The notes: generated by a model from the sequence alone, not told the origin. A DNA stretch of 64,000 nucleotides from Hyalangium ruber (GCF_034259325.1 NZ_JAXIVS010000018.1:1-64000); one strand, 5' to 3'; shown: positions 17,866-27,259, counted from the first letter of the stretch. Numbers and translations are program-made.

Positions 17866-19263
17866 TCAAAGGTCCTTCGCGGCCGCCAGGACTTCCTCCA
17901 CCACCTGCCGGACATCCTCCGGGGTGGTGCGGTGGTTCACGAAGCAGGCCCGTAGGGCGAAGCGCCCGGAGATCGTCGCATTGGAGAGGTAGACCCGGCC
18001 CCGCGCGTTGAGCCGGGTCAGGAGCCCGGCGTTGAAGGCATCCCGCTCGGCCTCTGGTACGGCGCCCGCGTACCGGAAGCAGACAGCGCTCAGGGAGACA
18101 GGGGCCAGCAACTCCAGGGAGGCCTCCGCCTCCACGGCCTCGGCCAATCGCCGGGCATTCTGGAGATCCCGGTGGATCGCCTCCCGAAACGCGGCCAGGC
18201 CATGGTAGCGCATCGACAGCCACAGCTTGAGCGCGCGGAAACGGCGGGAGAGCTCGATCGACTCATCGAAGAAGGCGAAGCCCTCCACCGAGTCGCTGCT
18301 CATCACCCGCACATAGTCGCCCGAGAAGGAGAAGGCGCGGCGGGCGGCGATGGCATCCCGGAAGAGGAGCACCCCGCAGTCCACGGGCTGGTAGAGCCAC
18401 TTGTGCGCATCCATCGAGAGCGAGTCGGCGCGCTCGAGCCCCGTGAAGAGCTCGGGGAGCGCCATGGCGGCGGGCACTCCGAAGGCGCCATCCACATGGA
18501 GCCAGAGGCCGTGCCGTGTAGCGAGCTCGGCGAGAGCGGGCAGCGGATCCACGGCGCCGGTATTGACCGTGCCGGCGGTGGCGACCACCGCCAGCGGCCG
18601 CCTGCCAGCCGCGACGTCCTTCGCGATGGCCTGCTCGAGCGCGTCGGGCCGCATCCGCCACTGCGAGTCGGTGGGAATGAGCCGCAGGTTTCGCCGCCCC
18701 AGGCCGAGCAGCGCCACGGCCTTGGCGATGGACATGTGCGCTTCGGTGGAGGCGTACACCACGCCCGAGGGAGAGCCGTTCTCGTTGGCGGGGGCGTGCG
18801 CTTCTCGCGCCATGGCGAGCCCCATCAGGTTGGCCGCCGAGCCGCCCCCCGTGAGACTGCCGGAGAAGCCCGGACAGCCCACGGCGGTGGCCAGCCCTCG
18901 CACCACGGCGCGCTCGAGGCTCACCGCCGCGGGAGAGGAGCGCCAGGCCGTGATGTTCTGGTTGAGCACGCTCGCCAGAAAGTCTCCCAGCGCTCCCACG
19001 GGCTCACCCGAGCCGAGCACGTAGCCGAGAAAGCGCGCATTGCCCGCGCGCGCTCCTTCCAGCAGCAGCGGCAGCGAGTCGAGCGCGGCTTCCTTCAAGC
19101 CCACCTCGGGGAGCCCCTCGGCGAAGGAGGCTTCGGTGTCCGCGCCCGTGAGCGCCGGGGCGATCCGGCGAGAATCCAGGGTGACGAGCCACTGCTCGGC
19201 AAGAGCGGTGATGCGGTCTGCCAGACGCCTGAACTCCTCGGGCGATAATTCAAGTGCGTTCAT
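17866..19263 (-). CDS. PLP-dependent group II decarboxylase (aromatic amino acid decarboxylase type)
   Basis: 465 residues, the usual length for group II amino-acid decarboxylases. The PLP lysine lies in SLSMDAHKWLYQPVDCGVLL, the cofactor-binding Asp and neighbouring Ala in LWLHVDGAFGVPA, and a glycine-rich phosphate site in GSLTGGGSAANLMGLAMARE. A His in VYASTEAHMSIAKAVALLG stacks on the ring in relatives. Substrates of the family are tyrosine, tryptophan, DOPA or glutamate; which is used here cannot be told. It is convergent with the hydrolase at 16928 and divergent to the repeat protein at 19334. The start ATG at 19263 is the first in frame. Confidence 0.93.
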   Translation of the reverse strand: MNALELSPEEFRRLADRITALAEQWLVTLDSRRIAPALTGADTEASFAEGLPEVGLKEAALDSLPLLLEGARAGNARFLGYVLGSGEPVGALGDFLASVLNQNITAWRSSPAAVSLERAVVRGLATAVGCPGFSGSLTGGGSAANLMGLAMAREAHAPANENGSPSGVVYASTEAHMSIAKAVALLGLGRRNLRLIPTDSQWRMRPDALEQAIAKDVAAGRRPLAVVATAGTVNTGAVDPLPALAELATRHGLWLHVDGAFGVPAAMALPELFTGLERADSLSMDAHKWLYQPVDCGVLLFRDAIAARRAFSFSGDYVRVMSSDSVEGFAFFDESIELSRRFRALKLWLSMRYHGLAAFREAIHRDLQNARRLAEAVEAEASLELLAPVSLSAVCFRYAGAVPEAERDAFNAGLLTRLNARGRVYLSNATISGRFALRACFVNHRTTPEDVRQVVEEVLAAAKDL

Positions 19264-19333
19264 GGGGTTGGGTGCGGCTCTGTATCAGGAATGTCCAAGC
19301 TGGGTAGAGTTCGCACATGAGCAGGAGGGCGTG

Positions 19334-21943
19334 ATGAACCGGAAGGCAGCCGTCATCGGGGCCGTGCTGGTGCCCCTGGGGGTGGTGGGGCTCTGGGCGC
19401 TCCTCGACACCCGCCCCACCCCTGGCGCTTCGGACAGCGTGGCCTCCGCCGCACCTGCGTCCCCCTCCCCCTCCCCGCCCAAGCGACGCTCCCCGGAGAG
19501 GCGCGCACCGCTCCCTCCGCTCAGCGAGGCGGAGCCCGGACAGGTGGTGGATGTCGAGGTCATCGCGGGGAGCACGCCCGTGGAAGGAGCCCAGGTCCAG
19601 CTCTACTGGAGCGAGCCTGGAGCTTCCCCCGCTTCACCGTCTCGCTGGCGGGGCGTGAGCGGAGGCGAGACAGGAGCGGACGGGCGCTGGCAAGGCCCGG
19701 CACGAGCCGGGAGCTACTTCGTGACGGCTCGCGCCGAGGGCTTTGCCCCTACCTCCCTCGGAGGGACGCATCCCCCGGGACAGGAGCGGACCTCGGTGCG
19801 CCTCTACCTGGAGACGGAGGCAGAGCTGGTGGGCTCCATCCTGTCGAAGGCCACGGGCGAGCCCGTGGCCCTGGCGGAGGTCCTCCTCACGCCGCAGGTC
19901 TTCCCGCCGGAGCTTCCAGAGCCCTTGGAAGGCCCCGAGGAAGAGCAGCGCTTCGCCATGAGCAGTCCGAGCGGCGAGTTCTTCTTCACGGGGCTGGCGC
20001 CGGGCCGCTACCGCGCCGAGGTGCGCGCCTCGGGCTACCTCCCCCAGGTGCTCCCCTCCCTCCCGGTCCCCTTCGGAGGACGCGTTACCCTCGAGCTCGC
20101 GTCGGGGAGCCACCTCGAGGGCATCGTGCTCAGCGCGGACGGACAGCCCCAGGCCGAAGCGGAGGTCGTCGCCTTCGGCCGGACCCCGCAGGCGCAGGCC
20201 ACCACCGACGCCGAGGGGCGCTTCTCCCTCGATGTGCCCGCCGGCACCTACTCCCTCTCCGCCCAGCATGGAACGCAGTTCGGCGAGCTGGGCCAGCCGG
20301 TGACGGTCTCCGCGGGCCAGCAGCTCCGAGACCTGCGCATCACCCTGAGCGCGGGCGCCAGCATCTCCGGGTGGCTGCGACAGGAGGACGGCACGCCGAT
20401 CCTCGGAGGACGGGTGGAGGCCTCCCCCCACAAGACCTACAAATCCGTGGGACGCTCGGTGACCGATGCGAGCGGCGCCTTCTCCCTCTCGCCTCTGGTT
20501 GCTGGGACCTATGACCTCCGAGCCGTGCTCCCCTCGGGAAAGAGGCTCCTCCACGAAGCGCTCACCGTGGCTCCCGGCGAGCACGCCACCGTGACGCTGA
20601 CCGCCAACCAATCCCAAACCAGCCTCGAGCTGCAGGTGACGTCGCTCACGACACCTGAACACCCTCTGGAAGGTTGCCAGGTGAAAATGAGCGCCTTGCA
20701 GTCCCAAGCCCAGAGCGACAGTCAGGCCCTGGAGGGCAGAACAGATGCCCAAGGCCTCTTCTCCCGCACGGGACTGGAGGCGGGACTGTACCGACTGGAG
20801 GTCCAGTGTGCGCCAGGCGCTCCTGGCTCCGTGCTGATGGCAGCCGTCCGGCAGAACCAGACGAGACGCCTCACCGTCAAACTGCCTGGCGCGGCAGAGA
20901 CTGAAGGTGGGATGGCGACGATCGAGGGTCGGGTCCTCCAGCGCTCGGGAACTCCTGTCCACGGCCCCGTCACCGTGCAGGTACAGCGGAAGTCCCCTGA
21001 GCGTCCGCAGACGCTCGAGTCCTACCTCTCTGGAGTCCTCACGGATGAGCAAGGGCGTTTTCGCCTCGTGCTGCCTCCCGGGCCGTATCTCCTGAGCACG
21101 TGGACGGCGGGGTCGGACCACTGCTCTGACGAGGCCAGCACTCCAATCCAGGTCGAAGCGGATCAGCGCATGGAGGTCACCCTCCACGTGGAGCAGCAAC
21201 GCGAGCCCGTGGTCGTGCTCCATGTTCAGCAGGAGGATGGAACAGCCTTGAGCTTGAGACCGCTGCAGGTGCGCGCCACTTCTTTTTTCAGATCGGGGTA
21301 CACGGATGCGCTGGGACAGTTCGCGCTGTGTGCCTACCGTTCAGAGAGCTTCCCGAGCGGTCCCTGGGTGGTCGAGTCCCTCACCACTCGGCAGATAGCG
21401 CTCCCGGAGTGGTCGCGCGACAGAGACCTCCCGGTCCGCCTGCGCTCCGTGGCTTCCGTTCGGGGGCGCCTGATCTCTGTGAGCGGCGCTCCGGTGAGGC
21501 GCTTTCACGCGACGCTGTGGAGCCAGGCCATGTCCCTCAGCCTCCAAAAACACGAATTCGTGGGAGACCAGTTCGAGTTTCAGGGGGTGCCGGCTGGCCA
21601 GCGTCTGCTCTCCATCCAGGTGGAGGATGGACGCAGGGCCGTGGTCTCGATCGACCTGCAGCCCGGGCGAGTGCTGAGCGTGGAGGTTCCCGTGGATTTC
21701 GATGTGCCGCTGACAGGCCGGCTCGTGGATGCCACCACGCGAGCCCCGCTGTCCGGCGTGCATGTCTCCATCTCCATGTATGACCAGGTCATTACTTCCC
21801 CGAGCGGGCGCTTCTCCTTTCGGCTTCCCCCCGGCGAGCACCTGATCCACACAGGCCGCGGATCCTCATGGGCGAAACACTCCGTGAAGCTCACGTCGGG
21901 CCGGCCGCACGACATGGGGGACATCCCGCTCGCCGCACCGTGA
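19334..21943 (+). CDS. Carboxypeptidase-regulatory-like repeat protein
   Basis: 869 residues from the ATG at 19334, preceded by AGGAGGGC. A single N-terminal membrane anchor or signal (AAVIGAVLVPLGVVGLWALL) leads into a Pro/Ser-rich linker. The rest is a chain of about eight beta-sandwich repeats of the CarboxypepD_reg/Cna-B type, each with a G-x-V-x-x-x-x-G-x-P-[VL] entry and a D-x-x-G-x-F-x-[LF] core (for example TDAEGRFSLDVPAGTYSLSA; TDASGAFSLSPLVAGTYDL). It is probably an exported structural or adhesive protein. No catalytic domain is seen. It stands alone between the decarboxylase (divergent) and the tannase-like gene. Confidence 0.85.
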   Translation: MNRKAAVIGAVLVPLGVVGLWALLDTRPTPGASDSVASAAPASPSPSPPKRRSPERRAPLPPLSEAEPGQVVDVEVIAGSTPVEGAQVQLYWSEPGASPASPSRWRGVSGGETGADGRWQGPARAGSYFVTARAEGFAPTSLGGTHPPGQERTSVRLYLETEAELVGSILSKATGEPVALAEVLLTPQVFPPELPEPLEGPEEEQRFAMSSPSGEFFFTGLAPGRYRAEVRASGYLPQVLPSLPVPFGGRVTLELASGSHLEGIVLSADGQPQAEAEVVAFGRTPQAQATTDAEGRFSLDVPAGTYSLSAQHGTQFGELGQPVTVSAGQQLRDLRITLSAGASISGWLRQEDGTPILGGRVEASPHKTYKSVGRSVTDASGAFSLSPLVAGTYDLRAVLPSGKRLLHEALTVAPGEHATVTLTANQSQTSLELQVTSLTTPEHPLEGCQVKMSALQSQAQSDSQALEGRTDAQGLFSRTGLEAGLYRLEVQCAPGAPGSVLMAAVRQNQTRRLTVKLPGAAETEGGMATIEGRVLQRSGTPVHGPVTVQVQRKSPERPQTLESYLSGVLTDEQGRFRLVLPPGPYLLSTWTAGSDHCSDEASTPIQVEADQRMEVTLHVEQQREPVVVLHVQQEDGTALSLRPLQVRATSFFRSGYTDALGQFALCAYRSESFPSGPWVVESLTTRQIALPEWSRDRDLPVRLRSVASVRGRLISVSGAPVRRFHATLWSQAMSLSLQKHEFVGDQFEFQGVPAGQRLLSIQVEDGRRAVVSIDLQPGRVLSVEVPVDFDVPLTGRLVDATTRAPLSGVHVSISMYDQVITSPSGRFSFRLPPGEHLIHTGRGSSWAKHSVKLTSGRPHDMGDIPLAAP

Positions 21944-22004
21944 AGCATTCTGCGCTACTGTCCTGCGCCTCGACAGGGGTTGCTGTGGACATCCGGAGGA
22001 AAAA

Positions 22005-23558
22005 GTGAAAGCGATTGTACGTTCGGCACGCGCTGGCTGGGCCATCGGGCTTGCGTGCCTGTTGGCGGCATGCAGTGGAGATGACGACAACGTTCCCCCC
22101 GCCCCCACGCCAACGCCACCCGCCGCGCAGCTATGCGCCGACCTGGCTGGCAAGACGATCGGCGGCGCGACGATCAGCGCCACGAACATCGTCGCCGCAG
22201 CGGGCACCGTGCCCGAGTACTGCAATGTGATCGCGAAGATCCCTCCGAAGCTCAACTTCGAGGCGCGCCTGCCGTCCCAGTGGAATGGCAAGTTGCACTA
22301 CAACGGGGGTGGCGGCTTCAACGGCATGATGACCCCTCCCAGTGCGGACGCGCTCTCCAAGGGCTTCGCGGACGTGGGGAGTGACTCCGGGCATAGCGCA
22401 GACCCCTTCACCGCCAACTGGGCGCTTGATGACCAGACCGCATTGGTGAACTTCGCGTTCGCCTCGGTCCCCACCGTCACGAATGCAACGCGCGAGATTC
22501 TGAAGGTGCGCTACGGAAAGGACGCCGACCGGTCGTACTTCGAGGGATGCTCGAACGGTGGCAGGGAAGCGCTGATGATGGCGCAGCGATACCCTGCTCA
22601 GTTCGACGGCATCATCTCGCGCGCGCCCGCCTACAACTTCACCGGCTTGCTGATGGCCTTCAACCGCACCGCCAAGGCCCTTGCGGCACCCGGCGGGGCG
22701 TTTACCTCCGGCAAGGTCGCCACGCTGGCCGGCGCCGTGCGTACCGCCTGTGACGCGCAGGACGGCGTCGCGGACGGCGTGGTCTCGAATCCACAAGCCT
22801 GCACCTTCAATCCCGCGACACTGCGGTGCGCGGGCGGCACGGATACCGGTGATTCATGCCTGTCTGACGCACAGCTCGCGGTCGTCCAGTCCTGGACCAC
22901 CGACTTCTCGCTCTCGAGCGGCAATTTCTTCCTCAATACGGGATGGGCCCTGAGCGGCAACGAGGACGGTCTGTTTGCCTGGCCCGCCTGGGTGACTGGC
23001 GCCAACGGCGATCCCAGCACCTCGGTGCAGTTCGGCTTCCAGCTGGGCATGGTTCGATTCATGCTCAACAAGGACCCGGCGCTGAACACGCTGACCTACG
23101 ACCCGAACGCCAACCCCGGTGCCGTGATGAGCTTGTCGGCGCTGCTGGATGCGACCGACCCGGAGCTCACCTCGTTCCGCGCGCGCTCCGGCAAGCTGAT
23201 TCTCTGGCATGGAGAGAACGACTCCGCGATCAGCTATCGCGGCACGGTCCGGTACTACACGCAGGCAGTGAATGCCGCGGGCGGCCAGGCGAACGCCGAC
23301 CCGTTCCTGAAGCTGTACCTCGCACCGGGCGTGGACCATTGCGCAGGAGGCCCTGGCGCGGACACCGTCGACCTGTTGGCCGCACTGGATGCATGGGTGA
23401 CGACCGGCACGGCGCCGGGAGACCTCACGGCGACCAAGGCGGATGAAAATGGAAACCCGGTCCTGAGCCGTCCGCTGTGCCGCTACCCGAACTACCCTCG
23501 ATACAACGGCAGCGGCGATGTGAACGCGGCTTCGAACTTCACGTGTACCGCTCCCTAA
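22005..23558 (+). CDS. Tannase/feruloyl esterase family lipoprotein
   Basis: 517 residues from the GTG at 22005 (GGAGG upstream). A lipoprotein signal AIGLACLLAACSG is followed by the tannase/feruloyl esterase domain. The nucleophile Ser sits in YFEGCSNGGREALMMAQRYP, the Asp in LILWHGENDSAIS and the His in APGVDHCAGGPG. The Cys before the Ser and the Cys after the His form the CS-D-HC disulphide known in this family. A calcium loop CDAQDGVADGVVSNP is present in the lid. It should hydrolyse ester bonds of plant phenolics or related aryl esters at the cell surface. It stands alone. Confidence 0.93.
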   Translation: MKAIVRSARAGWAIGLACLLAACSGDDDNVPPAPTPTPPAAQLCADLAGKTIGGATISATNIVAAAGTVPEYCNVIAKIPPKLNFEARLPSQWNGKLHYNGGGGFNGMMTPPSADALSKGFADVGSDSGHSADPFTANWALDDQTALVNFAFASVPTVTNATREILKVRYGKDADRSYFEGCSNGGREALMMAQRYPAQFDGIISRAPAYNFTGLLMAFNRTAKALAAPGGAFTSGKVATLAGAVRTACDAQDGVADGVVSNPQACTFNPATLRCAGGTDTGDSCLSDAQLAVVQSWTTDFSLSSGNFFLNTGWALSGNEDGLFAWPAWVTGANGDPSTSVQFGFQLGMVRFMLNKDPALNTLTYDPNANPGAVMSLSALLDATDPELTSFRARSGKLILWHGENDSAISYRGTVRYYTQAVNAAGGQANADPFLKLYLAPGVDHCAGGPGADTVDLLAALDAWVTTGTAPGDLTATKADENGNPVLSRPLCRYPNYPRYNGSGDVNAASNFTCTAP

Positions 23559-23582
23559 CACCGCGGCTCGGGCATCGCGCTG

Positions 23583-23660
23583 TGGAGGCGGCGGGAGTCG
23601 AACCCCCAAGGGGACTTCGCTCCCGCCAGCGCTCCGAGGGCGCTACACCGGCGGCCGAGC
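23583..23660 (-). repeat. Degenerate class II tRNA-like sequence / tRNA-end repeat, inverted (R4)
   Basis: Read on the minus strand, the last bases are GGGTTCGACTCCCGCCGCCTCC, the R1/R2 ending with one T-loop change. Before it are a variable-arm-like stem (GGGA...TCCC) and a perfect 5-bp anticodon-type stem AGCGC-CCTCGGA-GCGCT. The loop lacks U33 and the acceptor 5' strand pairs poorly, so this is a tRNA-Ser-like pseudogene or attachment-site fragment, not a working tRNA. It overlaps the last codons of the glutathione transferase gene: that gene's TAG lies inside it. Confidence 0.45.
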
Positions 23661-24257
23661 CTTCTGCATGCTCGGGCGCGCATCCATGCGCTCGGCCCAG
23701 GCCTTCACGTTGGGGAAGGGCCTGAGGTCAATGCCCGCCATGTCCCGCATCAGCAGCGTCGTGGCGAGCGCGAAGTCCGCGACGGAGAGCTTCCCCGTCA
23801 GGTACTCGCGGCCCGTCAGCGCGGCCTCCAGCACCTTCAGGTCGCGCTTCACCGCCTCCATGCCTTCGGCCAGCACCTTCTCGTCCTTCGGGTGGCCAAA
23901 GAGCTTCTGGTAGTACGTGTTCCAGTTCACCTTGAACGCGTTGCCATAGAAGGCGGCCGAGTGCCAATGCAGCCACTTCTGCACCTCCGCCAGCCCGCGC
24001 GGATCCGTGGGCATCAGCCCACGCTCGGGCACCTTCGCGCCCAGGTACGTGACGATCGCGTTGGACTCCCAGACGATCAGGTCCCCATCCACGAGCACGG
24101 GCACCTTGGCATGCGGGTTGATGGCCAGGAACGCCGGCTGCAACTGCTGGCCCTTGGCGAGATCGACGGTGATGAACTCCACGTCGAGCCCCAGCTCATG
24201 AACGACGGCGGTGACCTTGAATCCAGAACCCGAAAAGGGATTGTTGTAGACCTTCAT
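23643..24257 (-). CDS. Glutathione S-transferase
   Basis: 204 residues. The N-terminal thioredoxin-like domain reads MKVYNNPFSGSGFKVTAVVH, with the glutathione-binding cis-Pro motif AKVPVLVDGDLIVWESNAIV (Val-Pro, then Glu-Ser). The C-terminal helical domain has the N-capping motif LTGKLSVADFALATTLLMRD. The length fits bacterial phi/theta-like GSTs. It should conjugate or exchange glutathione on electrophiles in the cytoplasm. The stop codon lies inside the tRNA-like repeat R4, so the final few residues (about ARPPV) may have been set by insertion of that sequence. It is divergent from the peptidase E gene at 24408. Confidence 0.9.
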   Translation of the reverse strand: MKVYNNPFSGSGFKVTAVVHELGLDVEFITVDLAKGQQLQPAFLAINPHAKVPVLVDGDLIVWESNAIVTYLGAKVPERGLMPTDPRGLAEVQKWLHWHSAAFYGNAFKVNWNTYYQKLFGHPKDEKVLAEGMEAVKRDLKVLEAALTGREYLTGKLSVADFALATTLLMRDMAGIDLRPFPNVKAWAERMDARPSMQKARPPV

Positions 24258-24407
24258 GCTTGATGTTCTCCGTGCGGGCGAGGCGCGCGAGGTTGCCTTC
24301 CCCGCCCCCTGCCTGTCCAGGACTCACGAGCCCGCCGCCGCCGGTTCTCTCGTGGTACATGGAGTGGGTAGTGGTCCGGCACACGCCGCGACGGGAACGG
24401 AGCCTCG

Positions 24408-25106
24408 ATGGCGACACGACAGATCGTGGCCCTGAGCGGGGGCGGCTTCCTGATGGAGCCGGGCAACCCCCGCCTGGACAACCACCTCCTGGAGCTCCTC
24501 GGCTCCACCCGGCGGCGCGTGTGCTTCATCCCCACCGCCAGTGGGGACTCGGCCGACTTCATCGTCCGCTTCTACCAGGCCTATCCCGCCAGCCGCTGCC
24601 AGCCCTCGCACCTGCCGCTCTTCGTTCGTGGCAAGGAGGAGCTCCGCGCGCGCCTGCTCGAGCAGGACGCCGTCTTCGTCGGTCCGGGAAATACGCTCAA
24701 CATGCTCGCCCTCTGGCGGCTGCATGGGCTGGATGCGGTGCTCCGGGAGGCTTGGGAGCAAGGCGTGATGCTGTGCGGCATGAGCGCCGGCGCCATGTGC
24801 TGGTTCGAAGGAGGCCTCACGGACTCGCTCGGGTCGCTCGCGCCCTTTCGCAACGGGCTGGGGCTGCTGCCGGGCACCCTCTGCCCCCACTATGACTCCG
24901 AGCCGGAGCGTCGGCCCGCCTACCAGCGCTTCATCTCCGAAGGCCTCTCGGGAGGCCTCGCCGCCGATGATGGCGTGGGGTTCCACTTCATCGGTACCCA
25001 GCTCACCCACACCTTCTCCTCCCGAGAGAAGGCCCAGGCCTGGCGCGTGGAGCGAACCGAGGCGGGCGTCCGGGAGCAGTCTTTGCCCGTCACCCTCCTT
25101 CAGTGA
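24408..25106 (+). CDS. Peptidase E-like (S51) protein
   Basis: 232 residues of the class I glutamine-amidotransferase-like S51 peptidase fold. The family pattern is clear: VALSGGGF at the start, VGPGNTLNMLALWR, the nucleophile Ser in MLCGMSAGAMCWFEGGLTDS, and the His region LLPGTLCPHYDSEPERR. E. coli peptidase E cleaves Asp-x dipeptides; cyanophycinase is a relative. There is no signal peptide, so it is cytoplasmic. It is first in a run with the LLM oxidoreductase (38-base gap) and the glutamine amidotransferase. Confidence 0.9.
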   Translation: MATRQIVALSGGGFLMEPGNPRLDNHLLELLGSTRRRVCFIPTASGDSADFIVRFYQAYPASRCQPSHLPLFVRGKEELRARLLEQDAVFVGPGNTLNMLALWRLHGLDAVLREAWEQGVMLCGMSAGAMCWFEGGLTDSLGSLAPFRNGLGLLPGTLCPHYDSEPERRPAYQRFISEGLSGGLAADDGVGFHFIGTQLTHTFSSREKAQAWRVERTEAGVREQSLPVTLLQ

Positions 25107-25144
25107 ACATCCGGCAAGGTAGCTCGCGCAGGTAGGAGGTCCGC

Positions 25145-26401
25145 ATGCTCTTCGACGTCTTCCACTCCCTGGGAACCTTCTCCTTCGAGCAGTCCGAGCG
25201 ACAGACCTTCCAGGACTTCTTCGCGCAAGTCCGCCTGGCCGATGCGCTGGGGTTCGGCACCTGGTGGACCGCCGAGTCCCACTTCTCCAGTGAGGTCCAG
25301 AAGCGCCACAAGGAACCGGTCGTCCCCCACTACGTCGGAGAGGTGGGGCTGAACAACGACAGTCCCCAACTCGCCCACGGGGTGTTCGAATGCACCCGGC
25401 GCATCGGCTTCGGGACCGCCATCTACAACATCGTCGGTGGCAACGGCGGGCCCATCGCCGCCGCCGACCGCATCCGCTCCCTCGTCTTCCTCAACAGCCT
25501 TCGGGAGACGCCGCGCCAGCTGCACATCGGCGTGGCCAGCGGGCGCTTCCCGTACATCAACAAGCCCTTTGGCATCGTCCCCCGCGACCGCGAGGAGGAG
25601 GTGCTCTGGGAGCACTACAAGCGCTTCATCTTCCTCGAGGCCCTGGAGATCTTCCTGCGGTTGAGCAAGGGGGAGACGCTCAGCTCGGAAGACGTGACGC
25701 AGCGTGCCTTCACCCGCGAGTGCTTCCCCTCCGAGGCCGCCTGGGCCCGTTTCCTGGCCGAGGTGAAACAACTGCCGCCGCGCGCCGGCGCCTCCCCGGA
25801 GCGCCTCCCCTACCAGCCGCGATGGGTGTTCGAGCCACTCCGGCTCGTCCCCTCCCTGCCCGACAACGCCTCCGCGTTCTGCCGCTTCGTGCTGGGCTCC
25901 ACGGATCCCCTGGCCCGGGAGCTTGGCCTGCGCCACGTGGATCTGGACCTCTTCAGCCTCTCCGTCACGCCCCCGCCCGCCCTGGAGGCGCTCCATGCCG
26001 AGATGTACGAGCGCAGCCTCGCCAGTGGCCGCCTGTGGCACCGCGGCCGGATGCCCCGCACCTCGCTCATCTTCATCGACAAGGACCGCAAGCGGGCCGA
26101 GGACATGGCGTCTCGCGGACTGGACGTCTACCTCGAGGGCATGCGCGGCACGGTGAATGTGCCCCGCAAGGAGGAGCTGCTCTCACGCGTGCTCGTGGGG
26201 GATGCGGCGATGGTGCGCGAGCAGCTCTCCCCAGGCAATCCGCGCGGGTTCCACCCGGAGGATTGCCTGATGCTCTGGTTCGAGTTCGCCAGGGACCACG
26301 CGGACGTCGTCTCGCAGATGCGCTACTTCGCCGAGGCGGTGATGCCCCACCTGGCCTCGCCCCTTGCGGCGCCTGGAGCTGGGGTAGACTCGCCCTCCTA
26401 G
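25145..26401 (+). CDS. LLM-class flavin-dependent oxidoreductase
   Basis: 418 residues of the bacterial luciferase-like TIM-barrel family. It shows the F420/FMN monooxygenase layout: MLFDVFHSLGTFSFEQSE at the start, the conserved GFGTWWTAESHF segment, RIGFGTAIYNIVGGNGGPIA and IGVASGRFPYINKPFG for flavin binding. It is close to the alkanal-monooxygenase-like group but longer, with an insertion around residues 180-240. The start is the ATG at 25145, with GGAGG 3 bases upstream. The stop is 4 bases before the next gene, so it is cotranscribed with the amidotransferase. The substrate is unknown. Confidence 0.9.
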   Translation: MLFDVFHSLGTFSFEQSERQTFQDFFAQVRLADALGFGTWWTAESHFSSEVQKRHKEPVVPHYVGEVGLNNDSPQLAHGVFECTRRIGFGTAIYNIVGGNGGPIAAADRIRSLVFLNSLRETPRQLHIGVASGRFPYINKPFGIVPRDREEEVLWEHYKRFIFLEALEIFLRLSKGETLSSEDVTQRAFTRECFPSEAAWARFLAEVKQLPPRAGASPERLPYQPRWVFEPLRLVPSLPDNASAFCRFVLGSTDPLARELGLRHVDLDLFSLSVTPPPALEALHAEMYERSLASGRLWHRGRMPRTSLIFIDKDRKRAEDMASRGLDVYLEGMRGTVNVPRKEELLSRVLVGDAAMVREQLSPGNPRGFHPEDCLMLWFEFARDHADVVSQMRYFAEAVMPHLASPLAAPGAGVDSPS

Positions 26402-26405
26402 GAGG

Positions 26406-27074
26406 TTGAAAGCCACGCCGGTGCGGATCCTCTACCTGTCGCAGATCCTCTCCCATGACCACCCGCGCCGGGCCGCGTTCCCGGACGAGCGGCTGACGGT
26501 GGCGGAGCTGTTCAAGGAGCTGAACGCCGAGGCACACGTGGTGGATGCCACCTGCGAGGCGCTGCCGGACCCGCGCGGCTATGCGGGCGTGATGGTTGGC
26601 GGCAGCGCGGGCTCGGCCAACGACACGGAGCCGTGGCGGCTGCGGCTGGGTGAGTGGATGGGCACCTGGCAGGACGTGCCGCTGATGGGCATTTGCGGCG
26701 GCCACCAGCTCCTGGCCCGGGTGCTAGGAGCACGTGTGGCGAAGATGTCCCGCCCCCAGGTGGGCGTCCATCCGCTTCAGCTGCCCGGAATCCCCGACTT
26801 CACGGGCTGGGTCATGCACATGCATAGCGAGCGCGTGGAGGACGTTCCCCCGGGCGCCACCCTCTGGGCCGAGGACGTGGCGGGAATCCAGGCGCTCCGC
26901 TACCCCGGGCACCGCTGGACGGTGCAGTTCCACGCGGAGATGCCCGAGTCACTCGCCTACGGCGCGGGCCGCGGGCTGGGCGCCACCGCCGAGAGCTGGC
27001 CACAGCGCGAGGTGCGGGCCGCTGTCTCCGGGGGCCTGGCGCTCTTCCGCGCCTGGCTCAAGGACCTGCGCTAG
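26406..27074 (+). CDS. Class I glutamine amidotransferase-like protein
   Basis: 222 residues from a TTG at 26406; a GTG at 26421 is the other candidate, and the AGGAGG at 26400-26405 fits neither well. The triad of a class I amidotransferase is present: Cys in LMGICGGHQLLARVLG, His in RWTVQFHAEMPE and a following Glu. It resembles the GMP-synthase-like GATase group that acts without a fused synthetase. The preceding gene ends 4 bases upstream, so it closes the peptidase E-LLM-GATase run. The ammonia or glutamyl substrate is unknown. Confidence 0.88.
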   Translation: MKATPVRILYLSQILSHDHPRRAAFPDERLTVAELFKELNAEAHVVDATCEALPDPRGYAGVMVGGSAGSANDTEPWRLRLGEWMGTWQDVPLMGICGGHQLLARVLGARVAKMSRPQVGVHPLQLPGIPDFTGWVMHMHSERVEDVPPGATLWAEDVAGIQALRYPGHRWTVQFHAEMPESLAYGAGRGLGATAESWPQREVRAAVSGGLALFRAWLKDLR

Positions 27075-27154
27075 GCGCGCGAACGCCGCGTCGGACTCAC
27101 AGGGAATCTCGCGAGAGTGAAATCCCCGTTACGGATTCACTCCAGGTAGTTCTT

Positions 27155-27185
27155 TTGTTGCGAGTTGTCTGATTCTAATTATCAT
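27155..27185 (+). promoter_or_regulatory. Possible sigma-70-type promoter of the IDO operon
   Basis: An AT-rich patch in otherwise GC-rich DNA has TTGTTG at 27155-27160 and TAATTA/TATCAT at about 27176-27185, upstream of the ATG at 27260. Spacing is 15 or 19 depending on the -10 chosen, so this is a weak guess. Confidence 0.3.
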
Positions 27186-27259
27186 TTGCGTTCACTCCCG
27201 TGTTTCAAAAAGTCAGCTCAGCTCACCCTTGGTGACACACCGCGTAGGAGCTGCCCTCG

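Noticed and set aside
23583-23660. A functional tRNA-Ser gene
   Set aside because: The anticodon loop lacks U33, no clean acceptor strand was found, and it overlaps the coding end of the glutathione transferase.
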